Below, one piece after another: positions 34,204 through 41,746 of a stretch of 64,000 nucleotides of DNA. The DNA lies in the NCBI GenBank assembly GCA_964489955.1, contig CAZBAV010000006.1, positions 48,688 to 112,687 on the forward strand. The letters are read 5' to 3'. Within the stretch, counting starts at the first letter, position 1, and every line of letters begins with the position of its first letter. The stretch is from Leadbetterella sp964489955 (GTDB lineage: Bacteria > Bacteroidota > Bacteroidia > Cytophagales > Spirosomataceae). The position numbers were made by a program, and so were the translations under genes. Below the pieces are notes generated by a model, which saw only the letters and a program-made list of their open reading frames with translations, searched no databases and had not been told where the DNA came from.

Positions 34204-34708
34204 CTTTCTCAGTTTAGAATATTTAAGAACTGGCAATGATCGCCAGAAAGCAGCACATGATACACTAACTGAAAACCATATGTTCCAGCAGTTAGTGGCG
34301 TATAATCCTATTTTGGTTGGGACTATTCCTATAGGTATTGATATTGAAAACAGCGACTTAGATATTATATGTGAAGTGGAGGATTTTCAAGGATTTTCAG
34401 ATTATTGTAAATCAATCTTTGGCCAAATGGAGGGTTTCTCGTTAACTTATAAGCCTGATAGAGTACTTGTTAATTTCGTGATTGGGCTTTTTCCTGTCGA
34501 GATTTATGCTGAGAATGAGAAAACAAGCCGCCAAATGGCTTACAGACATATGCTTATTGAACATGAGCTGTTGCAAATAAAAGGTGATGAATTCCGAAAA
34601 GAAATTATTGCTTTAAAGAAACAAGGATATAAAACAGAACCAGCCTTTGCTAAACTCCTTAATCTATCAGGCAATCCTTATTTGGAAATTCTAAAATTCG
34701 AAGAATAG
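34196..34708 (+). CDS. DUF4269 protein, nucleotidyltransferase-like
   Basis: This 170-residue soluble protein belongs to DUF4269 by overall pattern. Residues about 41-61 (GTIPIGIDIENSDLDIICEV) resemble the G-S/T-x(n)-D-x-D strand-turn of polymerase-beta-like nucleotidyltransferases, with SDLD giving two acidic residues; RVLVNFVIGLFPVEIYAE supplies a possible third acidic strand. The last part (YRHMLIEHELLQIKG, KKQGYKTEPAFAKLL) is a helical bundle often seen next to such domains. It overlaps the MFS gene by 8 bp, so expression is coupled. The substrate and reaction are unknown. Confidence 0.75.
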   Translation: MANFLSLEYLRTGNDRQKAAHDTLTENHMFQQLVAYNPILVGTIPIGIDIENSDLDIICEVEDFQGFSDYCKSIFGQMEGFSLTYKPDRVLVNFVIGLFPVEIYAENEKTSRQMAYRHMLIEHELLQIKGDEFRKEIIALKKQGYKTEPAFAKLLNLSGNPYLEILKFEE

Positions 34709-34771
34709 TAATTGAGTATTCCCAACCTCGGTATTATTCGAATTTAATATTTATCCACTATCATCAATCAC

Positions 34772-35275
34772 TCACACCTTAACCACTTTCTCAAACGCTC
34801 TCCTTGCACTTCCTCTAAAGTACACTTCTCCACAGTACGTATACTGCAGTTTTTCTAGGATGCGTAGCATAGCGGCATTATCAAAATTGGTATCTACTTT
34901 AATACTAAAAACACCGTGGTCTTTGGCATAATCTTCTAACATACTGAATAAGACGGTAGCTATGCCTTTCCCTTTCGCTTTTTCAGCAGCAGCCACACGG
35001 TGCACTACAAGATAATCTCCATTCGTAAGCCACTTTCCTTCAATATCATCATAAGCAGGTTCTTTGTCAAAAATTATAGCGGCATATGCTAGAATTTCGT
35101 CCGCTTCTACCATTACATGGGCATAACCTTTGTCAAAATCATTTTGAATCGATTGGGGATTGGGATATCCGTCTTGCCATTGGTTACTACCTGCCAGCTT
35201 ACGCTGTTCTATGGCGTATTGTAAGATTTCCCAAACTTCGGGTAATTCATATTTTTCGGCTTTACGGAGAATCAT
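34772..35275 (-). CDS. GNAT family N-acetyltransferase
   Basis: This 167-residue protein is a complete GNAT fold that transfers an acetyl group from acetyl-CoA to an amine. The acetyl-CoA loop (motif A) is VHRVAAAEKAKGKGIATVLFSMLEDYA (residues about 91-117), with the pyrophosphate-binding K-G-K-G-I-A. Motif B follows as KVDTNFDNAAMLRILEKLQY, a pattern common in amino-acid or ribosomal-protein acetyltransferases. The acceptor is unknown. It is a single gene, convergent with DUF4269. Confidence 0.87.
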   Translation of the reverse strand: MILRKAEKYELPEVWEILQYAIEQRKLAGSNQWQDGYPNPQSIQNDFDKGYAHVMVEADEILAYAAIIFDKEPAYDDIEGKWLTNGDYLVVHRVAAAEKAKGKGIATVLFSMLEDYAKDHGVFSIKVDTNFDNAAMLRILEKLQYTYCGEVYFRGSARRAFEKVVKV

Positions 35276-35358
35276 TTCTTTAGTGTTTTTACAAAAATAC
35301 TAAACTACTGACACACCTTTGTCACATAGCCCGGGCATCTTTGCTAAAAAAGAAAAAA

Positions 35359-35793
35359 ATGAAAATTATTGGCATTTCAGTACGTACAAGTAATCAAAAC
35401 GGACAAGCGGCAATGGACATTCCGGCTTTATGGCAGAGGTTTTTTCAAGAAGGTGTAAAAGAGCGTATTCCAAACCTGAGCTCCAATGAAATTTATTGTA
35501 TATACACCCATTATGAAGGCGACTATACTCAGCCCTACACCACCATATTAGGCTGTGAAGTATCTAGCTTCGAAGATATTCCCGAAGACTTTACAACACT
35601 AGAAATAAACATGGGAAACCATACTAAGATTGTAGCCAAAGGAAATATAAACGATGGTTTGGTATTTAAAGAGTGGCAAAAGATCTGGAGTTCAGATTTA
35701 GATAGGGCTTATGTAGCAGATTATGAAGTCTATGGACAGAAAGCTCAAAACCCTGAAAATGCTGAGGTAGAAATCTATGTGGGTTTGCGTTAA
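35359..35793 (+). CDS. GyrI-like / effector-binding domain protein
   Basis: This single-domain protein of 144 residues has the GyrI-like (AraC effector-binding, SOUL-related) fold: IIGISVRTSNQNG at the start, then IPALWQRFFQEGV, an IYCIYTHYEGDYTQPYTTILGCEV core, and a C-terminal strand VEIYVGLR with the conserved Glu-Ile-Tyr typical of ligand-binding members. Related stand-alone proteins bind small hydrophobic molecules or hydrolyse them. I prefer the ATG at 35359 to the TTG at 35341, which would add six mostly lysine residues. Its place is between unrelated genes. Confidence 0.85.
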   Translation: MKIIGISVRTSNQNGQAAMDIPALWQRFFQEGVKERIPNLSSNEIYCIYTHYEGDYTQPYTTILGCEVSSFEDIPEDFTTLEINMGNHTKIVAKGNINDGLVFKEWQKIWSSDLDRAYVADYEVYGQKAQNPENAEVEIYVGLR

Positions 35794-35843
35794 AGATTGT
35801 TAATAGCTTGTTTAGGAGGGTTTTTTCTTAGTACTTTTCACAA

Positions 35844-36992
35844 ATGAAATTTACAGCAGTGAATAAAATCCTCCTTTTTTTTCTCTTCTTTCCCTTATTG
35901 GGAACGGCTCAGCTTAGCTATTTTGATAAATACTATCCGCAGATTGACAGTGCGGAATACGCTTTCTCCCAAGATAATTTCAAAGAAGCAATTAAGCATT
36001 ATTCACAAGCATTTAAAGAGGTAGAAAAGCCACTTGTACGTGATATATATAATGGAGTGGTTTGTCATTTTTTAACAGGAAATATTGATGCAGCAAAACC
36101 TTGGTTAATTCTATTGGCCAAGAAAGATGTAGACCCTAAACTGTTGGAAGTTCAGGAAGCTTTTAAAGAACCCCAGATAAAAAAAGGATGGGAAGCATTC
36201 AAGCCTATGTATGAGCAGATTAGGCTTGGGGAGGAAAAGGATCTGAAACCAGAAGCAGATGAGCTAATTGTGCTTATAAATGAAAATATAGGAAAACATA
36301 ATGCTTTTTGGGAGGATTTTCCCAAAGCATTTGTAGAAGGTGATACTACTCAGTTTACTGCTGTCGAGCTTAAATCTTGGAGGGACAAGGCTAAAGGAGC
36401 CAGAGTTTTCACTCAGACTATTTATGATGCCTGCACCCGATATATTTTGGCACATGGGGTTCCCTCTGAAAGTGAAATGTCGCTTGTCAGTGAAGACTTA
36501 CTTATGAACCCGCTGACATATTTCTTTGATAAAGGATTTATATATTCTAACCTACATGTTACTTCAGATTCTTTGATATTGGGTAAGCCTAAAGCAGTAG
36601 TGATTGCGGAGGTCAATAGCAAGCTTTTATCCGAAGTAGATAAGGGACACATCCATCGTGATTATGTACTGAAACTAGTGAAAATGGATTATAAGTTGGA
36701 GAGTCTATTTTTTATCAAAGCCAGAATAGCCCTTGAAATTGACTGCGGTGTAGAAAAAACGCAACTGTTCTTAAAGCCCAAGTTAGATAATCCTTCGCGG
36801 TATTTCGATAAGTTATTAGGAGGAAATGATGATATTTTAGAGGTTAAGGGCCAATATGCAATTCTAAAGAACGAACTTTTTCTAGTAAGTAACGTACCAA
36901 TTTATGAAGATGTAATTATTGATTCATGCGATGAGCTGCAAGAACTAAAAGCCAAATATAAAGCTGTTGATTTACGGGTCTTAGAGCAATAG
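35844..36992 (+). CDS. Exported protein with N-terminal TPR-like helices, function unknown
   Basis: This 382-residue protein has a signal peptide ending GTAQL (about residue 23). Residues about 30-110 look like two or three TPR-type helix pairs (SAEYAFSQDNFKEAIKHYSQAFKEVEK, YNGVVCHFLTGNIDAAKPWL). The rest (about 120-382) is mixed alpha/beta without a family I recognise, including a conserved-looking ACTRYILAHGVPSESEMS segment. No active-site motif is visible. It stands alone ahead of the SAM riboswitch and may be a periplasmic or surface adaptor protein. Confidence 0.6.
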   Translation: MKFTAVNKILLFFLFFPLLGTAQLSYFDKYYPQIDSAEYAFSQDNFKEAIKHYSQAFKEVEKPLVRDIYNGVVCHFLTGNIDAAKPWLILLAKKDVDPKLLEVQEAFKEPQIKKGWEAFKPMYEQIRLGEEKDLKPEADELIVLINENIGKHNAFWEDFPKAFVEGDTTQFTAVELKSWRDKAKGARVFTQTIYDACTRYILAHGVPSESEMSLVSEDLLMNPLTYFFDKGFIYSNLHVTSDSLILGKPKAVVIAEVNSKLLSEVDKGHIHRDYVLKLVKMDYKLESLFFIKARIALEIDCGVEKTQLFLKPKLDNPSRYFDKLLGGNDDILEVKGQYAILKNELFLVSNVPIYEDVIIDSCDELQELKAKYKAVDLRVLEQ

Positions 36993-37141
36993 ACCGACCT
37001 AAATCTATGCCATTCGGTTAAACCTGTTTAGGTTTTAGTCCTTGGTATGGATTGATTGGTCAGTTAGTGGTAATTACTCCTCCATTTTTAGCGAAGTTGA
37101 GATAATCTAAAAAAACATTTTCCCAATTTCAGATTTTCTTC

Positions 37142-37149
37142 TATTTTTG
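37142..37149 (+). promoter_or_regulatory. Putative -7 element (TATTTTTG) for the metYX leader
   Basis: TATTTTTG matches TAnnTTTG. It would start transcription near 37157, about 20 nt before the SAM aptamer and 240 nt before metY. The 36993-37141 stretch ahead of it holds no gene I can support. Confidence 0.45.
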
Positions 37150-37177
37150 CATCATCAATACGTTTAGTACGGATTGA

Positions 37178-37291
37178 TTTATAAAGACGGGCGGAGAGAA
37201 TAGGCTCTATGAAACCCGGGCAACCATGCAGAACGCTGTAAAGGTGCCAATACCTACCTAAGTGGCTCAAAACGCCGTTAGGAATTATAAA
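37178..37291 (+). ncRNA. SAM-I (S-box) riboswitch aptamer
   Basis: The core TGAAACCCGGGCAACC (with one extra G) and AAGGTGCCAATACC are the SAM-binding consensus of S-box RNAs. P1 can form between TTTATAA (37178-37184) and TTATAAA (37285-37291), and P4 between CCTAAGTGGC and GCCGTTAGG. The 3' strand of P4 (TTAGGA, 37278-37283) can pair instead with TCCTAA at 37308-37313, a possible switching arm. A TGGGTTT/AAACCCA hairpin at 37341-37359 lacks a T-run, so control may be at translation. It precedes metY-metX, which it should repress when S-adenosylmethionine is plentiful. Confidence 0.88.
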
Positions 37292-37396
37292 CCAATGTCG
37301 TATTTTCTCCTAAGGAATTTTAAGATGTGGTTTGTAAAAGTGGGTTTTAAGTAAACCCAAGTGATTTTGTATACATAATCATTAAACTTTATATAT

Positions 37397-38683
37397 ATGT
37401 CAAACCTTAAGTTCGAAACATTACAGTTACACGCAGGCCAGGAAGTAGATCCGGTAACACAGTCACGGGCTGTGCCTATTTACCAAACTACTGCTTATCA
37501 GTTCAAAAACTCGGAACACGGAGCTAATCTCTTTGCTTTAAAAGAGTTTGGGAACATTTACACCCGTATAATGAACCCTACCAATGACGTTTTCGAGAAA
37601 CGTATTGCAGCTCTTGAAGGTGGCGTGGCTGCTTTAGCGGTGTCTTCTGGTCATGCAGCACAGTTTGTGGCTATAAATAATATCACTACTGTAGGCGATA
37701 ACTTCGTTACCAGCTCTTATCTCTACGGAGGTTCCTTTAACCAATTTAAGAATTCTTTTAAGAATATAGGGGTTGAAGCACGTTTTGCCAAAGGCAATGA
37801 TGTGGCTAGCTTTGAAGCCTTAATAGACGAAAAAACTAAGCTGATTTACCTTGAAACCATAGGTAACCCGGGACTAAATATTCCTGACTTTGAAGCTTTT
37901 GTGGCTTTGTCAAAAAAGTATGATTTGCCAATAGTAGTAGATAATACTTTCGGTGCAGGAGGAGCTATTGCACAACCGCTTAAACACGGTGCCCATATCG
38001 TAGTAGAGTCTGCTACCAAATGGATTGGAGGACACGGGACAACCATGGGTGGAGTGATAGTTGACGGTGGAACTTTTAACTGGGGCAATGGAAAATATCC
38101 GCAGTTTACATCGCCTTCTCCAAGTTACCATGGTTTAGTATTGAATGATGTTTTCGGTCTTAATGGCCCTTTTGGAAACATCCAGTTTGTATTAAGATGT
38201 AGGGTAGAAGGTCTTCGTGATTGGGGCCCCGCACAATCTCCTTTTAACTCGTTTTTGTTAATACAAGGACTAGAAACCCTTACTCTACGTGTGGAAAGAA
38301 CCAACGAAAATGCACTGGCATTAGCAAAATGGTTAGAGTCACATCCTGAAGTTGAATCGGTGGTTTATCCAGGACTGGAGTCGCATGAAGATCACGGGTT
38401 GGCTAAAAAATATCTCCAAAGAGGTTTCGGCGGGGTGCTTTCGTTCCAGTTGAAAGGAGACAGGGCAAGGGCAGAAAAATTTGTAAACAGTTTAAAATTG
38501 ATATCCCATTTGGCTAATGTGGGAGATTCCAAAACCTTGGTAATTCACCCCGCATCCACTACTCACTCACAGTTGAGCGAGGAGGAGCAAAAAACGGCGG
38601 GTGTAGCACCTAATTTATTGAGGTTCTCGCTGGGTATAGAGCATATTGATGATATCAAAGCAGATATAGAGCAAGCATTGTAA
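37397..38683 (+). CDS. metY: O-acetylhomoserine aminocarboxypropyltransferase (sulfhydrylase)
   Basis: MetY is a PLP enzyme that joins sulfide to O-acetylhomoserine to give homocysteine for methionine synthesis. The 428-residue length is typical of MetY (longer than MetB). Cys/Met-metabolism family motifs are present: TTAYQF near the N-terminus, YTRIMNPTNDVFEKRIAALEGG, the Tyr-Gly loop TSSYLYGGSFNQF, VDNTFGAGG and the PLP lysine in SATKWIGGHG (Lys208). It follows a SAM-I riboswitch and precedes metX by 2 bp, forming a two-gene direct-sulfhydrylation pathway. Confidence 0.93.
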   Translation: MSNLKFETLQLHAGQEVDPVTQSRAVPIYQTTAYQFKNSEHGANLFALKEFGNIYTRIMNPTNDVFEKRIAALEGGVAALAVSSGHAAQFVAINNITTVGDNFVTSSYLYGGSFNQFKNSFKNIGVEARFAKGNDVASFEALIDEKTKLIYLETIGNPGLNIPDFEAFVALSKKYDLPIVVDNTFGAGGAIAQPLKHGAHIVVESATKWIGGHGTTMGGVIVDGGTFNWGNGKYPQFTSPSPSYHGLVLNDVFGLNGPFGNIQFVLRCRVEGLRDWGPAQSPFNSFLLIQGLETLTLRVERTNENALALAKWLESHPEVESVVYPGLESHEDHGLAKKYLQRGFGGVLSFQLKGDRARAEKFVNSLKLISHLANVGDSKTLVIHPASTTHSQLSEEEQKTAGVAPNLLRFSLGIEHIDDIKADIEQAL

Positions 38684-38685
38684 GA

Positions 38686-39699
38686 ATGATAAAAAATTTA
38701 GTTTTTAAAAATAGTTCTCCATTCCACTTAGAAAGTGGGGAGTGGTTACCTGAGTTTGAATTGTCGTACACTACTTATGGAGAGCTAAACGAAGATAAGT
38801 CTAATGTGGTGTGGGTGTGTCATGCCTTTACAGGTAATGCTAACCCATCCGATTGGTGGAGCGGGCTTATTGGGGATAAAAGACTATTTAACCCAAGTCA
38901 GTATTTTATAATTTGTGTGAATGTACCGGGGTCGCATTACGGCTCCACCAATGCCCTCAGTACAGATCCACACACTGGCCAGCCTTATTACCATAGTTTT
39001 CCGTTTATTACTATTAAAGACGTGGTAAACACTTTTGAGGTGCTTCGTCAATCTCTCGAGATCGAAAAGATTAAGTTTCTTTTGGGTGGTTCTTTGGGTG
39101 GTCAACAAGCTTCTGAGTGGGCTGTGGCCTATCCGGATGTGATAGAAAATCTTGTGCTTTTTTCAACCAACGCTGTGCATTCACCATGGGGTATTGCCTT
39201 TAATGAAACCCAAAGGATGGCCATTGAAGCAGACCCAACCTGGGTAGATAACTCGGCCGATGCCGGCCGTGACGGCATGAAGGTAGCAAGGGCCATTGCT
39301 TTATTGTCATATCGAAACTACCAAACCTATAACCGTACCCAAAGTAGGGATGGAGAACAGGTAGATTTCTTCCGTGCTAGTACGTACCAAAATTATCAAG
39401 GCGAAAAACTGGTAAGGAGGTTCAATGCCTATTCGTATTGGACACTTACCAAAATGTTTGATTCGCACGATGTATCCAGAAATAGAGGTACGCTTAAAGA
39501 AGCTTTGGGCAGGGTGAAAGCCAATACTCTTGTTATAGGAATCACTACAGATATACTTTTCCCGCCGGAAGAGCAGCGGACTTTAGCCCAGTTTATCCCA
39601 GGAGCCAAATATATAGAAATAGACTCAAGTTATGGACACGATGGCTTCTTGATAGAATTCGAAACCATGAGCAAGGTTATTACAGAGTGGTTGACTTAG
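38686..39699 (+). CDS. metX: Homoserine O-acetyltransferase
   Basis: MetX acylates homoserine with acetyl-CoA, making the substrate for the MetY enzyme encoded just upstream. The alpha/beta-hydrolase fold shows the nucleophile elbow GGSLGGQQ (Ser136), the catalytic Asp in ITTDILFPPEEQ and the His in YGHDGFLIE near the C-terminus. TGNANPSDWW, with an oxyanion-side loop, and YGSTNALSTDP also fit the family. At 337 residues it is of usual length. Acetyl versus succinyl specificity is inferred from the partner gene. Its stop overlaps the convergent Spx-like gene by 4 bp (TTAG). Confidence 0.92.
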   Translation: MIKNLVFKNSSPFHLESGEWLPEFELSYTTYGELNEDKSNVVWVCHAFTGNANPSDWWSGLIGDKRLFNPSQYFIICVNVPGSHYGSTNALSTDPHTGQPYYHSFPFITIKDVVNTFEVLRQSLEIEKIKFLLGGSLGGQQASEWAVAYPDVIENLVLFSTNAVHSPWGIAFNETQRMAIEADPTWVDNSADAGRDGMKVARAIALLSYRNYQTYNRTQSRDGEQVDFFRASTYQNYQGEKLVRRFNAYSYWTLTKMFDSHDVSRNRGTLKEALGRVKANTLVIGITTDILFPPEEQRTLAQFIPGAKYIEIDSSYGHDGFLIEFETMSKVITEWLT

Positions 39700-40043
39700 G
39701 AAAACTGCTTGTCGTATTCGGTTGCATCGAAACCTATTAAATGTATTTTCCCAGATTCTATTATAGGGCGTTTAATAACAGATGGTTTCTCTTGGAGAAC
39801 AGCTACTGCTGTTATTGGGCTTTCTAAAGCCACTTTTTGCTCATCTGTAAGTGCTTTATAGGTGGTACCTTTTTTGTTAACTACTTTTTCTAAGCCAAAA
39901 GTAGCTATCCATTCTTCTACTTTTTGTGCAGGTACGCCATCTGTTTTATAATTGTGTAAAACTGTCTCTAAACCCTTTTTTGAAAAAAAATCACGTGTTT
40001 TTTTTATAGTATCGCAGTTCGGAATGCCGTAAATTGTTGTCAT
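39696..40043 (-). CDS. ArsC/Spx-family thioredoxin-fold protein (YffB-like)
   Basis: This 115-residue protein has the ArsC/Spx fold: TTIYGIPNCDTIKKTRDFF, with a single active-site Cys (CDTIKK, Cys9 or so), then PAQKVEEWIATFGLE, NKKGTTYKALTDEQK and PIIESGKIHLIGFD. This is the YffB type, whose cellular role is not firmly established; a GSH-dependent reductase function has been proposed. The start is set at the ATG at 40043 (MTTIYGIPN) rather than 40064. It is convergent with metX. Confidence 0.87.
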   Translation of the reverse strand: MTTIYGIPNCDTIKKTRDFFSKKGLETVLHNYKTDGVPAQKVEEWIATFGLEKVVNKKGTTYKALTDEQKVALESPITAVAVLQEKPSVIKRPIIESGKIHLIGFDATEYDKQFS

Positions 40044-40371
40044 AAATATAGTTTTGAGGTACAAAAGTAGACTGTTTTTGTGGCTAAATCAATTTTTGAA
40101 AGCCCACTTATGAACGTTAGTGACCTAAGATATACATCAAAAAATATTGAAAACGCTGTATAGAAGCATACTAGAGAAAACTAAAAAGGCTGGGCTTTGT
40201 TCTAAGTTATTTTTTCTAAGACCCATGTAATCTAATATCTCAAAGAATAGTAAATTATTAGCCTAGCTAAGGTTATTGGTGCTTAAGATATTTTTTTCAT
40301 TTTGTATTTTTTTCAAAAGCAACGCGACAGTTGTGTAAAACGTTATATTTGAAGAAAATAAATAAATCTAT
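40044..40371. other. Intergenic region between YffB-like gene and collagen-like gene
   Basis: I found no gene in this AT-rich 328-bp stretch, which is upstream of both divergent neighbours. TATATTTG at 40344-40351 fits the TAnnTTTG promoter element for the + strand lipoprotein gene. No hairpin or operator repeat stood out. Confidence 0.5.
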
Positions 40372-40878
40372 ATGAAAAGAACCCTTTTACTCTTCACAGT
40401 ATTATCTACTATTGTCCTTTTAGGTTGTAAAGGAGACCAAGGAGCAGACGGACTTCCCGGTGTGAATGGAATAGACGGAAAGGATGGGAATGCCAATGTA
40501 CAATCCCGCATTATAACAGTTTATCCTACTGAGTGGGTTGGAGATTATGATGGATATTATGCAGAAGTGTCTGTTCCTATCATAACCCAAAATATCCATA
40601 ATACAGGAGTGGTTCTCTGTTATTTAAAGTTAGGGGATTATTTCATGGCTATGCCATTCTCTTACTACTCGGGAGAAGGCTATAATATTCTTTACTCTTT
40701 TATGCATGCAGTAGGGAAAGTGGAATTTGCGTACCAAGATGATGACGGGTATACTTTTAAGCCAACTCAGAATGTGGTGTTCAAGGTTGTAGCCATTCCT
40801 TCTAGTGAACTTCAAGGTAAAGCAAATATTAATTTTGAAAACTACGATGAAGTAGCAGAAGCTTTTGGATTAAAATAA
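40372..40878 (+). CDS. Lipoprotein with short collagen-like Gly-X-Y segment
   Basis: This 168-residue protein has a lipoprotein signal with lipobox LLGC (Cys19). Right after it come about seven Gly-X-Y triplets (GDQGADGLPGVNGIDGKDG), a compact collagen-like segment, then a globular C-terminal domain (about residues 40-168) of unknown type, with sequences such as YDGYYAEVSVPIITQNI and NVVFKVVAIPSSELQ. Small lipoproteins of this layout occur widely in Bacteroidota as surface-exposed proteins of unknown role. A promoter element lies 20 bp upstream and a strong terminator follows. Confidence 0.82.
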   Translation: MKRTLLLFTVLSTIVLLGCKGDQGADGLPGVNGIDGKDGNANVQSRIITVYPTEWVGDYDGYYAEVSVPIITQNIHNTGVVLCYLKLGDYFMAMPFSYYSGEGYNILYSFMHAVGKVEFAYQDDDGYTFKPTQNVVFKVVAIPSSELQGKANINFENYDEVAEAFGLK

Positions 40879-40889
40879 AGCAATCCACC

Positions 40890-40921
40890 AAAGGCATAGA
40901 AAAATTTCTATGCCTTTTTTT
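40890..40921 (+). terminator. Intrinsic terminator after the collagen-like gene
   Basis: AAAGGCATAGAAA (40890-40902) pairs perfectly with 40905-40917 and is followed by T to 40921. It begins 11 bp after the stop codon. Confidence 0.88.
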
Positions 40922-41118
40922 AATCACACTCTAGCGTGTTCCCTAATTAGACTTAGATTTTGCAAGCAAACCAGATGGGAAGGTAAAGTTGTTCTCGACC
41001 CTCCGCATCCAGATTGTTATAGGGTTTATTTCGGATATTAGTTTAGTTTGTGTTGATTTATTAGTTCTTTCAATTGATTCTTGGTTTCTTTATACCCGCA
41101 TCCAATTGCTTATTTCTT

Positions 41119-41448
41119 TTAATTTACGGAGCCAAAAAAATGGTGAAGTTGGGCCTTTTTTCTTCTCGAGGCTGTCACGGTAGTACCGTCTGTTAGAGTT
41201 ACCTCAAATGTGTTTCCATATGGTTCTATATTGACAATATGGTCTGGATTTAGTAAGCACCCCCTACTTATTCTAACGAACCCCTGTACGGTATCTTTTT
41301 TGTCTTGGAGGTACTTTAAAGTGAATGAAGATAAATACTTACCTCCATTTTTTAGATGAAATTGTGTGTAATTTCCCATTCCCTCCAGGTACAATATAGA
41401 GGTGGCCGGAATATCTTTGATTTTAGTAATTGTCTTAATGTTAATCAT
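41119..41448 (-). CDS. Stand-alone LytTR DNA-binding domain protein
   Basis: This 109-residue protein consists only of a LytTR domain: ILYLEGMGNYTQFHLKNGGKY, LKYLQ, FVRISRGCLLNPDHIVNI and VTLTDGTTVTASRRKK, which match the domain strands and the recognition region. No receiver domain or membrane segment is present, so it may act as an orphan regulator or with a protein partner. It is divergent from three thioredoxin-domain genes across 298 bp, which makes them plausible targets, but I saw no convincing LytTR repeat there. A second orphan LytTR gene occurs at 50425. Confidence 0.85.
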   Translation of the reverse strand: MINIKTITKIKDIPATSILYLEGMGNYTQFHLKNGGKYLSSFTLKYLQDKKDTVQGFVRISRGCLLNPDHIVNIEPYGNTFEVTLTDGTTVTASRRKKAQLHHFFGSVN

Positions 41449-41746
41449 AGCTGAAAATTGGTTAGGTTATAAAAAAGTGTGTAGTTTAGGAGCGGCTAAT
41501 CATCTATTAACCCTATATCATCTTAATTAGCGATTCAAAGTTCGGGATTTCATAAGGGCTGGGAAATACCCAAAATTAGTGATATTTGCATAGTCAATAT
41601 TTGGAGCTGACTTTGGTAGAATAGAGATTTTGGACAGAGATGGACTAAAAAGTATTAATAAGGTAGGTTGGGGCTTAACAGAGCTTTAACAGGCTCTGGT
41701 TTTGGTCCTATTGCTTTTTTTTAGAATTTTGCAGAAAACACTACGT

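Noticed and set aside
41460..41490. Two GTT-containing 9-mers upstream of the thioredoxin genes as a LytTR binding site
   Set aside because: The spacing (18 bp) and several mismatches do not fit the usual paired 9-bp repeats about 21 bp apart.
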